A stretch of 64,000 nucleotides of DNA from Sycobia sp. Sy_11 (GCA_018907035.1 JACCIC010000051.1:2871001-2935000); one strand, 5' to 3'. Shown: positions 35,648 through 46,876, numbered from the stretch's first letter. The notes: generated by a model from the sequence alone, not told the origin. Numbers and translations: made by a program.

Positions 35648-35994
35648 ATGGATAGAAGAGTAAAACCTATATCAAAATAAGTGTCACAATTCCAGAATTA
35701 CAGTTTTTTACTTCTAATGAACAAATGCTGGGTTAACACACAATGGTAATAGAAACAAGTACAAATTCATATAAAATAACTTTATTATAAAGATTAAAAT
35801 GAAGACGTTCAAATAAATGGAAATAGCCTTAGCACAGACGAGAAAAGAACGAATGCGCACGCTCGAACAGGTAAATAAACGGCTGTGTAAATAAACGACC
35901 AAGTAAATAGAGAGACTGCGAAAATAGGTCAAGGTCGAACAGTCGATAATAGGATTAAGGAATTAAGGCACAACGAAATACGCGGAAATAAATA

Positions 35995-37292
35995 TTAGGT
36001 TGTCAAATATCAAATATCAGGTTGTCAAATCTCCCTTCCGCCTTTTTGTCTTATGAATTTCGCGGCTATGTATAAAGCGCTACAGAGCTCGTATCTGACA
36101 ATACTATACATCGTTTGAAAGGTCTTGACATAACGTACAAAACGACGCTATACATGATTAGTTTGGATATTGCGTTCAAAAGTTAGAGACGTGTAAACAT
36201 GGAGTTCACTAACGCCGGATTCGCACTATTTTAAAGTTTTCCTTCGTCAAAGACAAATCCAATAGAGAAACGTTCCGTGAGATTAATGGTGTTTGGGGGG
36301 GGGGTGGCACGCTATCACTTCGAACCGCAGAGGAATGGTTTCGACGATTCAGAGCCGGTGAAAACGACACCATGGATAAGCCAGCCGGCGGAAGAACTGT
36401 GACGACGAATACCGATCAAATCATAGAATTTATCAAGTTAGACCGGTATGTGGCATCTCGTGACATCGCCCAGGAGATGAGAGTTAATCGCCAAACCATT
36501 TTAAACCATCTGCAGAAGGCTGGATACAAAAAAACCTTGATATTTGGATGCCGCATGATTTGACGCAAAAAACCTTCTGGACCGAATCAACTCCAATGAT
36601 GTACTGCTGAAATGGAACGAACTCGACCAATTTTTGAAGCAGATGGTGACTGGCGACGAAAAATGAATCACATACAACAATACCAAGCGAAAACGGTCGT
36701 GGTTCAAGACCGGTGGACCATCCCAAACAGTGGCCAAGCCGGGATTGACGGCCAGGAAGATTTTGCTGCCTGATTGGTGGGATTGGAAGGGAATCATCCA
36801 CTACGAGCTGCTCCCATATGGCCAGGCGCTTAATTATTCCATCTACTGTGAACAACCGGACCGCTTGAAGCAGGCTATCGACCAGAAGCGTCCACAATTG
36901 GCCAACAGGAAGGGTGTAGTGTTCCACCATGACAACGCCAGATTACACACTTCGTTGATGACTCGTCAGAAGCTACGGGAGTTCGGTTGGGAGGTTTTAT
37001 CGCATCCACCATATAGCCCGGACATAGCGCCAAGTGATTATCACCTGTTTTTGTCCATGTCGAACGCCCTTGGTGGTGTAAAGTTGGACTCAAAAGAGGC
37101 TTGTGAGAAGTGGTTGTCGCAAGTAAGGAGACGGGTTTCTACGATAAGGGTATTATGAAGTTGGCGTCTAGATGTAAACTGATTTTCGAACAAAACGGCG
37201 CATATTGAAAGTAAATCCGACCACCGTAAGTCTTTTTATAAAGCATTGAATGAAGAGCAAAAAAGCGGTAGGGATATATTTGACAAAATAAT
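35995..37292 (+). mobile_element. mariner-family element, degenerate, with terminal inverted repeats
   Basis: The left terminus AGGTTGTCAAATCTCCCTTC (from 36,019) matches the reverse complement of the right terminus, which contains TTGTCAAATATATCCCTACC (up to about 37,290). The shared inner part reads CCGC(C/T)TTTTTG. The left terminus also carries an extra short copy of AGGTTGTCAAAT at 35,997-36,008. The transposase frame between them is broken (see the pseudogene entry). TA-flanked termini starting TTAGG are typical of mariner elements. Confidence 0.8.
36199..37220 (+). pseudogene. mariner transposase pseudogene
   Basis: Starting from an ATG near 36,199, several frames together cover a mariner transposase. 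They show a helix-turn-helix region (SRDIAQEMRVNRQTILNHL, 36,460-36,520), a central part WWDWKGIIHYELLPYG (36,775-36,825), the second catalytic block VVFHHDNARLHTS (36,917-36,955), and the YSPDIAPSDYHLF motif that holds the third catalytic Asp. Frameshifts occur near 36,240, 36,560, 36,665 and 37,120. There is also a G9 tract at 36,294-36,303. The remaining long frame is 36,730-37,158. It cannot make a working enzyme. Confidence 0.85.
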
Positions 37293-37299
37293 ATATTAT

Positions 37300-39290
37300 A
37301 ATTTCATTTAATTGACGAAATCATAAATTATTTTTCTTTCTTTTATTTGTTATTGGGAGTCGCTAGAGAAATCAAAATTGAGCAATAAAATGTTGTTAAT
37401 TCCGTCCCGACACGATCATCCATCTTCACAGAACCCTACCAATTAAATATCGCGCAAGAGAGGAGACGGATCGTTACAAATAAATATGGGGTAAACTGTA
37501 TTTTTCAATTAATAAATAAGTGTCTATAGTTAAAGTATTTATTTAAATGGTGTACTACATTTTATAATCTCATAGAATATTAAATGAAAGAATAAATGTG
37601 ATGTAATATATTTCTTTACATTTTGATCAAATACATCATGTAAAAAAAAGAATTGAAATAAAAATAATTTTTTCAATGGATTTATCTGTCTCAATAATTG
37701 TTAAACATGTATTTTGTTTAGAAACATAACCATCGCTTCAGCTGCAAATGACTGTTTTCTTCTCACATTTAATTTTTATTATTTTGATACACTCTTTATG
37801 ATTGTTCACTATTCCAATATCATAATATAAATTGTGACAGCATTAAATTCAATCATACAATGAAAACTTAAATTAGTATTAATATTGCTACAAAAAGTAA
37901 AGTTCTTAACAGCAATCTCCCCCTTATTAACCCTTTCGATGATGCAGACAGAACTCTAAGATGCCTTTTTTAATGTCTTAACACTGCTGTAATATTTCCT
38001 AGGCTTTATTATGATGTACTTCGGTAATTTTTAATTTTTATTCAAAAAGATTTAAAGAACGAAATTTTACTAATCTAAGCAATGCTTTCGCGTACTTTTT
38101 TAAGGACGTTATCCGTCATTTTTTTAGTTCTCCTTTCTACCGATAATATAACATGTTTAGTTCTAGAAGACTATATTTAGTGCTAGTCTAGAAGCTGTCT
38201 GTGGTAGGGAAAACCTCTGCTATAACACAAGCATTGCTTTGAAAAATTGCTATCAGGGCAGCTTAATCGGAGAGTAGAAGAACGCCGACAGTTTGGAGTG
38301 GTTTCACTGTTTCAAATCGTACAATATAAAATTTTATATTTTGTTTATATAAAATTATTTTATTTACCTCATTTGTATTTTATTTCATACAATTTTAAAT
38401 AATTAAACCAATTTATATATATATTGAGCCAAACTTTCTGATGTGGGACACCAAAAATTGAGCAGCTGAATTTTATGTAGTTTTTGCATATTGTTGAAGG
38501 TTTATACATTAAAACAAATGTCCTAAACCTTTTTTCAAAATTTTCATTTTTGAAAAAGTTATAAACAAATGAATATTTAAGAACTTTTTTGTTTAAATTG
38601 CGACTATTCGGAAAGATTATTATAAACACTTACAAAATTTGGATGGTGAGTACAAAAATAGTAAAAGAATAAATGTAATTTGTTTAAAAAAAAAAACAAT
38701 TTTTCCATAAACAAATAAAAAATTATTTATGTTCTCGTATAGGTAGAACATTTTTTTAGGGTGGTTTCATTCTTAAATGGCTAAACCAATGATATCTAAA
38801 AAAATTTTTGTACACTGAACAAGAAAAGAAGCTATTAATTTTTAAACATTGGCGCGGTGCTAGGCATGGACGCACTTTACCCGGAGTGATCGCTCATCTA
38901 TTCTACCCTGCATTCTTCCTCATTCACGTTTGCGCAATATGAAAAAAATTAATGTATATTTATATTATTTATAATTAATGAACAAAAGCAAACTAAAAAA
39001 AATTATTATATAAAATTATATACACACTTTCAATACAATACCATTACAGTAATAAACTTTTTCACGTTTTGTTCACTGAATTTTTCTTTCAAAAATTCAG
39101 TCATTTTTGAGTTGTACATATGCACTCCAACAGCATCATGATTTTGATATTCAAAGAAAACGACATAATCGATATTGCAAAAAATATTAGTTTTATGATA
39201 TTGTGGAGATCGTACACGGCACGAACCCACTACGATACGCGCATGCGCACCAACGCGTATACTACGCATGTATTATAGCGAACGGCGGCG
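37300..39290. other. AT-rich intergenic DNA with one weak gene candidate
   Basis: No transposon termini or conserved domains were recognised between 37,300 and 39,000. A TTAACCCTTTCGATGATG word at 37,926 resembles a piggyBac left end, but no matching right end was found. Confidence 0.35.
39030..39269 (-). CDS. Possible small gene or exon, unassigned
   Basis: A 79-codon frame starts with ATG in a CpG-rich stretch (39,190-39,290 with GCGCATGCGC), which would suit a promoter or first exon. Its C-terminal half, YVVFFEYQNHDAVGVHMYNS then KMTEFLKEKFSEQNVKKF, has a balanced, helix-forming composition unlike the AT-driven frames around it. No domain was recognised. There is a candidate donor (ATG|GTATTG) just before the stop, so it could also be the first exon of a longer gene. 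It may be chance. Confidence 0.25.
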   Translation of the reverse strand: MRSIRVGAHARIVVGSCRVRSPQYHKTNIFCNIDYVVFFEYQNHDAVGVHMYNSKMTEFLKEKFSEQNVKKFITVMVLY

Positions 39291-39439
39291 CCTTCGACTA
39301 TGTGGAAATGGATACCAAGAACCACTATTATATCCTTTTATTATAGACATTCGTGCATAGGAATCTATCGAAATATCAAATCGGTTCTCTGGACTCATTT
39401 CATAGGAAAGTCTGAGAGAAGGAAAAGTCAAACTCCAGC

Positions 39440-39745
39440 ATTTTATATACTGCTATACAGAGTTTCGTGTTGGGGAGGTAGAATACGATGTCCAGGTATT
39501 CCGGGATGATTTCTACGAGGAGTTTGGTGCTCGGATAATAGAATACGATACTCACCATAAAAGTCGTCCCGAGGCGTCTGGACATCGTCATCTACCGTAC
39601 AAATACTAAATCCCTGTAGATGTCGTTCCGAGACATCTAGACATCTTATTCCATCATTCAAACACGAAACTTCTAGTAGAAATGATCTTGAGGCATCAGG
39701 GTATTGTATTCAACCGCTCGTATACGAAACTACTATATTTCTTCG
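39440..39745. repeat. ~61-bp minisatellite units in inverted orientations, outside the Helitron
   Basis: Units like those at 40,850-41,290 occur in plus orientation at about 39,460-39,545 (GGTAGAATACGATGTCCAGG, then GAGGAGTTTGGTGCTCGGAT) and in minus orientation at about 39,550-39,745 (GTCGTCCCGAGGCGTCTGG, AAACACGAAACTTCTAGTAG). The array changes direction near 39,548. The units are diverged from one another. Confidence 0.6.
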
Positions 39746-39756
39746 TAGAAGCCGTA

Positions 39757-39758
<2 letters not shown>

Positions 39759-39804
<46 letters not shown>
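39759..39804. repeat. (TA)n microsatellite
   Basis: TA tract directly preceding the 32-bp tandem array. Confidence 0.9.
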
Positions 39805-39806
<2 letters not shown>

Positions 39807-39926
39807 TATCATATCATACTTCATATCATGTCATGTCATATCATATCATACTTCATATCATGTCATGTCATATCATATCATACTTCATATCATGTCATGT
39901 CATATCATATCATATCATATCATATG
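39803..39926. repeat. Tandem array of a 32-bp CATAT/CATGT unit
   Basis: Three copies of a 32-bp unit (CATATCATATCATACTTCAT followed by ATCATGTCATGT) are followed by simple CATAT repeats. The array abuts the predicted 5' end of the Helitron-like element. Confidence 0.85.
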
Positions 39927-40353
39927 ATACTAATTTATAAATACAAAGCGTGTTTTTGTTTGTACACGATAACCGAAAAAACTACTGAACCGATTGTTCT
40001 GAAATTTGACACATAGATTCTATATTATCTTGGGAAGGACATAGGCTATGTGTTTTTATTGAAAATCATTTTACTTTCATCAATAAATTAAGTTAATGTT
40101 TTAACAATTAGTTCCACCAGCGGCCTTTAGGTGGCGTTCTGAATCACGAACATCAACTCAAAGTAGTCCGTTTAAAGTATTAATACCAGGCCAGCTCAAA
40201 CGAATATTCATATCCAACTTTAAGATTCGTATCCTAAAAAAGGTGTGACGTTAATCGATGAAACCTTTTTTGTTCTTCAGGTTAATCTGACATTACTCTC
40301 ACACCTTATGGATATCGTTTGATTGTTGTAAATTTTATTTTCTCTTACGTGGG

Positions 40354-40361
<8 letters not shown>

Positions 40362-40390
<29 letters not shown>
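40362..40390. repeat. (CT)n microsatellite
   Basis: CT repeats followed by a C-rich tract, inside the Helitron-like element. Confidence 0.85.
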
Positions 40391-40391
<1 letters not shown>

Positions 40392-40538
40392 CCCCCCTTC
40401 TTTTATAAAATGGTTCTGTATGCCGAATCATACTGAATATAGTTTGTGACGACAAATTATCTTTTTATTTTTATACATTATATTAAATTCAGAATTGCGA
40501 TAAGAGACTATGTTTTTTTAATTTGAACAAAACAGTGG

Positions 40539-40540
<2 letters not shown>

Positions 40541-40585
<45 letters not shown>
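40541..40585. repeat. (TA)n microsatellite
   Basis: Uninterrupted TA tract inside the Helitron-like element. Confidence 0.9.
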
Positions 40586-40587
<2 letters not shown>

Positions 40588-40715
40588 CGTCACTTCTGCA
40601 TAAAAAGGTAATATCCATCGTCTATTTAAAAATACGATATTCGCATACCAATATTTTGCTTGAATTTCAGTTGGCGTCACTACGAAAATATTCACGGTAT
40701 TTAATTAAAATTGTA

Positions 40716-40734
40716 TATATATGTATGTATGTCT

Positions 40735-40778
<44 letters not shown>

Positions 40779-40796
40779 TGTATATATATATAGTAT
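40716..40796. repeat. (TA)n/(TATG)n compound microsatellite
   Basis: TA tracts are broken by GTATG words, inside the Helitron-like element. Confidence 0.85.
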
Positions 40797-40849
40797 CTAT
40801 ATTATATTGTAAAGATTATATATACACATTTTAAATACGGTTTCTACTG

Positions 40850-41480
40850 AGAAATATTGTATTCTACGGGCGGTTGATTACGATATCCCGTTGCCTCAAG
40901 ATGATTTGTATAGGCAGTTCTGTGTCCGGATGATAGAATGCGATGTCCAGGTGTCTCTGGGTTATTTCTACGGGGAATATTGTATTTAGTTGATAGAAAA
41001 CGACGTCCAGGTATGAAGAAATCAACTTCTATGGGAAGATTCGTGTCGGGACGGTCCAATACGATATCCAGGTGTTTCCGAACGAGTTTTACGGAAAGTA
41101 TTGTGTTTAGTCGTTGGGAAACAATGTTTAGGTATGTCGGGACAACTTCTGTGGGGAGTTTCGTGTTCAGATGATAGAATACGATTACCAGATGATTTAG
41201 AACGATTTCACGGGGAGTGTCAGGTATAGTTGGTGGGAAACAATCTCCAGGTATGTCAGTACGACTTCTATGAAGAGATTCATATTCTATCATTCGAACA
41301 CGCACACTCCCAGTAAGAGTCGTCCCGGGTTACCTGGATATTGTATTCTACCTCCCCAACACAAAACTTTCTATAGCAGTCGTCCCGAGACATTTCCTAT
41401 ACTCCGAACATGATACTCTCTGAAAACGTCGAATCGAGACACTTGGACATCTTTTTCTACCGCTCGAAGTCGAAAATATA
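40850..41480. repeat. ~61-bp minisatellite, seven plus-orientation units then inverted units
   Basis: Successive units share GATAGAATACGATGTCCAGG (variable), a CGGGACGACTTCTA-like middle and a GGGGAGTTTCGTGTT-like end. Units start near 40,916, 40,977, 41,038, 41,099, 41,159 and 41,220. From about 41,285 to 41,480 related units run in the opposite orientation (CATTCGAACACG, GTCGTCCCGGGTTACC, GTCGTCCCGAGACATT). The minus-strand 153-codon frame (41,305-40,844) is a by-product of the ~20-residue periodicity and is not taken as a gene. Confidence 0.75.
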
Positions 41481-41632
41481 CAGAAGCGACGATAGGTAAA
41501 TTACGGCCAATTATTTATAATAATATAGATTTTTATATATAGAGTACTTTTTACTTAAACATTATTGAATTGTTTATGAAATCGGTTAAATTAATGTCTC
41601 GGGCGAAGCCGAGACGGAGGATGCTAGTATTA

Positions 41633-41634
<2 letters not shown>

Positions 41635-41686
<52 letters not shown>
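41635..41686. repeat. (TA)n microsatellite
   Basis: TA tract abutting the Helitron 3' end. Confidence 0.9.
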
Positions 41687-41688
<2 letters not shown>

Positions 41689-41689
41689 A

Positions 41690-42226
41690 CATTTCAGAGT
41701 TATTAGTAATGAAGCTTTCTATTTTCCTATCATTTGTTTTGTTCAAACTTAAAAAAATATAGCCTACGTCACTCGGAAGATAATATAACGTGCAGAAACA
41801 AAAACATAATTTGTATTCACAATTTATATACCCAAGGTGTGAATAATGTCAGATTAACCTGAAGAACAAAATGGATAATACCGACTAAAATCACACCTTC
41901 TTCAAGATTCTAATCCGAAAGTTGGATATGACCAGTCAAATGAGTTGGCCTGATTGTAATAATTTAAGCTGACTACTTTGAGCTGATTTTCGACATAATT
42001 CAAGACGCCACCTACTGGCCGCTCGTGCAACTGATTGCTAATACCGGTAACTGCACTCTTAATTTCTTAATGAAAGTAAAATAATTCCTAATAAAAAACA
42101 TACCCTATATCATTCAGAAGATAAGATAGAATATATATTTTCAATTTAAAAAAAATTTACTCAAAAGCTTTTCTGTTTAACGTGTACAAACAAAAACACG
42201 CTTTATCTTTACAAATTAGTATGATA
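41690..42226 (-). mobile_element. Second Helitron-like copy, 5' portion only, inverted
   Basis: The reverse complement begins TCATACTAATTTGTAAAGAT and then GCGTGTTTTTGTTTGTACACG, and aligns with about 400 bp of the plus-strand copy at 39,920-40,330. Shared words are GGTGGCGT, CTCAAAGTAGTC, CATATCCAACTTT and TTTGTTCTTCAGGTTAATCT. It lacks the minisatellite and 3' hairpin and stops at the TA tract next to the other copy's end. It is probably a truncated or nested copy. Confidence 0.6.
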
Positions 42227-42486
42227 TGATGATATGATATAATATGATATATATAAGAAAGAAGCACATTAATAATAATATCAATAATACATTAATATAA
42301 AATCATACATTTTAAATTAAATAATAATATGAAATAATAAATATGTAAATATTAGATATGTATTGATTAGATATGAATTGCAGTATATAAATTATAATTT
42401 TACTGTTTATAATATATATCGTGTTAATGTTTTATGATATTTTGAATTCTATCAGGTATTCTTTTTCCCTTACTTTAATGTATGTA

Positions 42487-43115
42487 CGAGGGGTGGTCAA
42501 AAAAGGGCAATTCATCATAAATCCTTTATTTATTAATATTTTTACACCAAATTTTTATCACCTTTAAAATATTCTCTATTGTTCAAAACATTTTTAAAAT
42601 CATTTATAGGTATGTTCTTGAATTCTTCCTACGATTTTTGTTTTACCTCCTGCACAGTGATAAAACGCTTTCCTCTTACGTCTTTTGAAAGTCTGTGGAA
42701 TAAAAAGAAATCACAGGAGGCCAAATCTGCTAAGTATGAAGAGGGTGAATGATTTGTGTCATGCAGTTTTTAGTCAAAAACTACTTTACGGTGAAAGTGG
42801 TGTCGTCGTTCCCTTTGCTTATCTGTGGAAAGACGGTAAACAAATTTGCTTGCAACTATTTCGATGTGCAATTCTTTGGATAAAATTCTCCGTACTAAAC
42901 TCCATGATACTCTACTCGTCTCACTGATTTGATTAATAGTTCACGTATGTGGTTTGCAGAATTCTTATATCGTAGACTGTCGTCCTGAGCATGCTAACTT
43001 TAGAACCGAACTCAACATTTGAAACAAATATTCCTGTTCTGCCGAAGGACATAGTTATTTTTTTCCTGTTTAATTTCCATTCCTGGTAAACTTAAAGTAA
43101 CTATGAGCATAGTCG
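42487..43115 (-). pseudogene. mariner-like (maT-type) transposase relic with internal deletion
   Basis: The minus strand first encodes a helix-turn-helix and linker region, read in pieces as VSWSLVRRILSKELHIEIVA (about 42,925-42,860). It then jumps to the C-terminal part, LADLASCDFFLFHRLSKDVRG (42,745-42,680), with the DFFLF block near the third catalytic Asp, and ends shortly after GKRFITVQEVKQKS. The middle with the first two catalytic Asp is missing. The left terminus has GAGGGGTGGTCAAAAAAGG (42,489-42,507), which is the likely TIR. No matching right TIR was found. Confidence 0.7.
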
Positions 43116-43477
43116 ATGAACAACAAAGCAAAATTAATTAAACGAAATTATGTAAATTCAGCAATCAAATAAATATATATATTTCACGACTCGAAATTAT
43201 GTAAAAAATAACGACGACTTCCAGAAAAAACTTAGTTTCTAGAGGCTAAAGGTGCTACGCTTAGCTGAAACTCAAGATATCGATTACTGTTTTAGATAAA
43301 AAATCTTTGGAACCAAAACGAAAGTCACGTCTTAGAGTTTCAATGGTACTACCTTCCCTGCAAAGTTATACTATGAAATGCACGTGAGAAAAACGGCGCT
43401 CAGCAGCAGTATTTGTTGTCAACGAAAAGTATTTAACAATACAAAATCATTGAATCTTGATAGTTAGATTAGGAAGG

Positions 43478-44442
43478 TATAACACGTCGTTCAATAAGTC
43501 CCGAGACTAACACAGAGATGGTACTAGTAGTATCAAACTGGTTACGTTTCCCTAGAGTACGCACCTTTACAAATTATAAAAATCGTAATGAAATATCGCA
43601 AAGTGAAGGTTCGTGAAATTGCAGAAATGACACAAATATTATTTGGAAGCATATTTACAGTCCTACATGAAAAATTGAGCATGAAAAAAGTTTCTTCCAA
43701 GTGGGTGCCGCGATTACTTTCAGTGGAACAAAAACAGCAACCAGTCGACTATTCAGAGAGCTGTTTATCTCTATTTACTCGCAATAACAAAGATTTCCTG
43801 CTGGACAATCAAAAATACCATGGATGAAACATGGATAAATAATTTCACTCTGTAGGCGAATCGGCAATCATCTGAGTGGCGCATGGCTGGTGAAAACCGC
43901 CCAAAGCATCCAAAAACGCAGCAGTCTGCTGGCAAAGTCATGGCGTTTGCTTTTTGGGATACACGTGGCGTGATTTTAATTGACTATCTGGAAAAAGGTA
44001 AATCGATCAACACTGATTATTATATTGACTTGTTGGTACGTTTAAAGAATGAGATCACAGCAAAACGACCGCACATGAAGAAGAAAAAAATCTTTTTTCA
44101 TCAAGATAATGCACCATGCTACAGGTCCATGAAAACAATAGCAAAATTAAACGAGTTACGCTTTGATTTGCCTCCCCCCATCGACTACTGGCTCTTTGCT
44201 TATCTCAAAAAATGCTCCAGGGACGAAAATTTGGCTCGAATGAGGAGGTTATTGCCGAAACTGAAGCCTATTTTAAAGTAAAGGATAAATCTTTTTACTA
44301 ACATGGTATAGAAAAGTTGGAAAGGCGTTGGAACGATCATATCACTCTAAAAGAAGATTATATTGATGAATAAAATTAATTTTTGAGAAAAAAAATGTTG
44401 TTTTCGTTGTTAGTGTCGGGACTTATTGAACAACGTGTTATA
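43478..44442 (+). mobile_element. mariner-family element with intact 34-bp TIRs
   Basis: The left TIR (43,478-43,511) starts TATAACACGTCGTTCAATAA and ends CCGAGACTAAC. The right TIR (44,409-44,442) is its reverse complement with two mismatches. The element is 965 bp, shorter than the 1.3 kb usual for autonomous mariners, because the 5' part of the transposase gene is deleted. Confidence 0.88.
43588..44390 (+). pseudogene. mariner transposase pseudogene, N-terminally deleted
   Basis: The first frame (43,588-43,827) holds KVREIAEMTQILFGSIFTVL then KWVPRLLSVEQKQ, the helix-turn-helix and WVPR linker signature. The second frame (43,883-44,281) holds GKVMAFAFWDTRGVILIDYL and KKIFFHQDNAPCYRS with the second catalytic Asp (QDNAPC). 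The YSPDLAPSDFFLF block is corrupted by a short deletion to PPIDYWLFAYLKK. Stops and frameshifts separate the pieces near 43,827 and 44,281. It is not functional. Confidence 0.85.
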
Positions 44443-46012
44443 TAATAGTGTTACAATAATCTTGAGATTATATCAATTCATTTGTACAATAGAAACTTTT
44501 AGAGCGTCTCAGAAGGAATCAAAGTGGAAGTAATACTAGTATGAATAGGAATTAGAAAATCATCTTCTTCCCAATTTGAATCTTTACATCCAACCTACCT
44601 TGATACCGTATAATTTACCAGAATTAAGTGCTGACAATTGTCTTATTAATTGATTCTAATTAATGTAATTAATTAATCCAGGTCTCTATAGATAGAATTA
44701 TATTATAAAACATAGAATGTAAATATAAATTTATATGAAAACATAGATAAAATGTAACGTTCTCTTAATTTAAGAACATTTTTTGAGTTAATAAGAGAAA
44801 TCTTCATTTCATCGTTCCAAGGCAATTTTTTAAAGATATCGTGTTAAATTTATTAACTGTAAAAGTTCATATTTGCTGGAAGCTAAGGTATCTGAAATGT
44901 AGATATTTTATGTACGCCAATATCTTCTATATTATCATTTAAATTTCATTACTTCTAAAAAATTGATATTGTGCACTAAATCCTTAAAAATAATTATACA
45001 AAAGATGATCCGCATGCATATGATTATCATTTTTTATTTACTATTTTTTAAAATAAATTAACATAAATAAGAATAATATAATGTTATTTTTATTAATATA
45101 TATAGTTTCAAAGTTATTAATACATTCGAATTTTAGTATATAATTGTATTCAAAACATCTGAATATGAAAAAGTTTAGCCTTCTTAAATAGTTTTACAAT
45201 ACTGTAAAATTATTAGAATATGTACAATATTAATGTTCTATATGTCTATTTAATACAAGTACACATACGCGGAAAAATATTTGTAATTTCTATAATCTAT
45301 CGGTATTTGTAATGTAAATTCATCAATCGCATTATAATCACAATTAGAAATATAGAATGCTGAAAGAATATTGATGGAATTCAAATATACTCGCAAATTA
45401 TTTTGAAATTTCAAACACTTGTAAGTCTACACTTTGTAAGTCACTTGCTGATCATCAGAATATTGATTTTTATATAAAATTTTATTCGTTAGCGCTGTAG
45501 GAACGGGAGTCTCTATAACCATCTTATAGAACCACTGGAGTAAAATAATTATGAATTTGGTAACATAAAACCGTCGAATTTTCAGAAGATGCAAGGATAC
45601 TAATTTTGATCGTATTTTGGTACTTTCAGCATTCACAATTTCTTTCTATGTTTTGTACATAGGCATTTCTGTATTAGTGGCACTACTGTCAGTTGTTTAT
45701 CGACTGACAGTTTCAGTTTATTCGCAAAATTAACTTATTACACTTATTTTATTTACCGCTTATAAAGAGGTTTATAAATACCTTAATAAGGATCTTTTAG
45801 GTAATGAAATCATTACTTTGATGATTTATAGTCCTACTCAGATATTTTACAAATCTATCTATCTTCAACTTGATTCAAAGCATATCCGAGTACAAAAAAT
45901 TAAAATACAAAAATAATTTTTATAAAAGTATGTTCAAAATAACTTTAAGTGCACAAGATCTTATTCTTAAACTTACATATCGAAATAATTTCCAATAATT
46001 TCTTAGACATAT
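44443..46012. other. AT-rich intergenic DNA, 3' flank of Naa40
   Basis: No gene was found. A 9-bp inverted repeat (ACTGTCAGT/ACTGACAGT) at 45,684-45,710 is the only small structure. The segment just left of 46,013 is probably the Naa40 3' UTR. Confidence 0.4.
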
Positions 46013-46097
46013 TTACGTACAATGTAAATTTTGTTTGCTTAAGATAACATAATCTACGCCTTCTGAAGGAGGTGGATTTGTAATGTCCACTTTGTAT
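46013..46097 (-). CDS. Naa40: Terminal exon of Naa40
   Basis: Found by phase and motif: the acceptor TTTCTGTTTCAG precedes ATACAAAGTGGACATT. Exon 3 ends CTAGG|GTAAGT, leaving two bases (GG) that need one base to complete Gly. The exon begins with A and continues TAC AAA GTG, giving [20 protein letters not shown] then [10 protein letters not shown] and a stop. This matches the position and character of the conserved C-terminal strand of Naa40. The exon lies 7.4 kb from exon 3. Confidence 0.88.
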
Positions 46098-46841
46098 CTG
46101 AAACAGAAAGATAAGAACAGAGTTATAAGTAATGCAATGTATATAAAATATAACAAAAAAAATGCATTTACGTAGCAACAAATGCTGACAACTTAATAAA
46201 TTCTTGCTCATATATAGAATAATATAATTTTGAAATATCCTCTATAACAATTGCTTAAATTAAAAAATAATATGATAGCCTGTTGTAAATTCGTGATTAT
46301 AGAAACCTCATTCTCAAATTATGTAATGTGAGATAATATATGAATAATAAATGTTTAAAAGCAAAAGAAATTGTTATATGCCGATGCATACCCTCTAGAA
46401 CCTTGCGTGCGCGCTTTACACCGAATGCGTAAGAAACTCTTCGTTTTACCGCGGCGACTTCGTAATAACCATTGCGCTTCATGGCGCGACACAGAGCCAC
46501 ATGCGTGAAAGGGGTAAAAGGAAGCATGTATGTACAAAATAGGCAATAGAAATCCAGACCTCCCCGATCTCTGACAAACTCGTCGGCCACCAAGTCTAAA
46601 TAAATAAGCAGTCTAGTAAACCGACACCTCATTACTACAATCTCCACATATTTCTTCCCGAGAGAGAACTACCTATAGCACGCCATACCAGCAGTGATGG
46701 AGAGCGGTGCTCCCTGCGATGTGCGTCACCAACAGCGAGTAAGAGAAAAAGAGAACGGCACACTCACTCCTGCGTCATCAATAGCGGAGATGAGCAAGAA
46801 ACGTCGTTCATCCCGCTTTCTTCTAGCTCGCCGGTGGCGGC

Positions 46842-46876
<35 letters not shown>

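Larger units (their letters stand above)
39920..41627 (+). mobile_element. Non-autonomous Helitron carrying a minisatellite
   Basis: The 3' end has the Helitron pattern: a perfect 7-bp hairpin (GTCTCGG at 41,596-41,602, loop GCGAAG, CCGAGAC at 41,609-41,615), eight further bases, then CTAG at 41,624-41,627 followed by T. The 5' end is near 39,918-39,926 (TCATATGATACTAATTTATA). The first 400 bp read GTGTTTTTGTTTGTACACG and AACTACTGAACCGATTGTT, a type of sequence common in insect Helitrons. There is no Rep/helicase gene. The interior holds a (CT)n tract, two TA tracts and about seven units of a 61-bp minisatellite. The exact 5' boundary is blurred by the CATAT repeats. Confidence 0.65.

Noticed and set aside
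37926..38300. Possible second piggyBac MITE starting at TTAACCCTTTCG.
   Set aside because: No right terminus with matching inverted repeat and TTAA was found.
40844..41305. Minus-strand 153-codon open frame with ~20-residue repeats.
   Set aside because: The period equals that of the 61-bp minisatellite, units vary freely, and the frame continues only because stops are rare in the unit.
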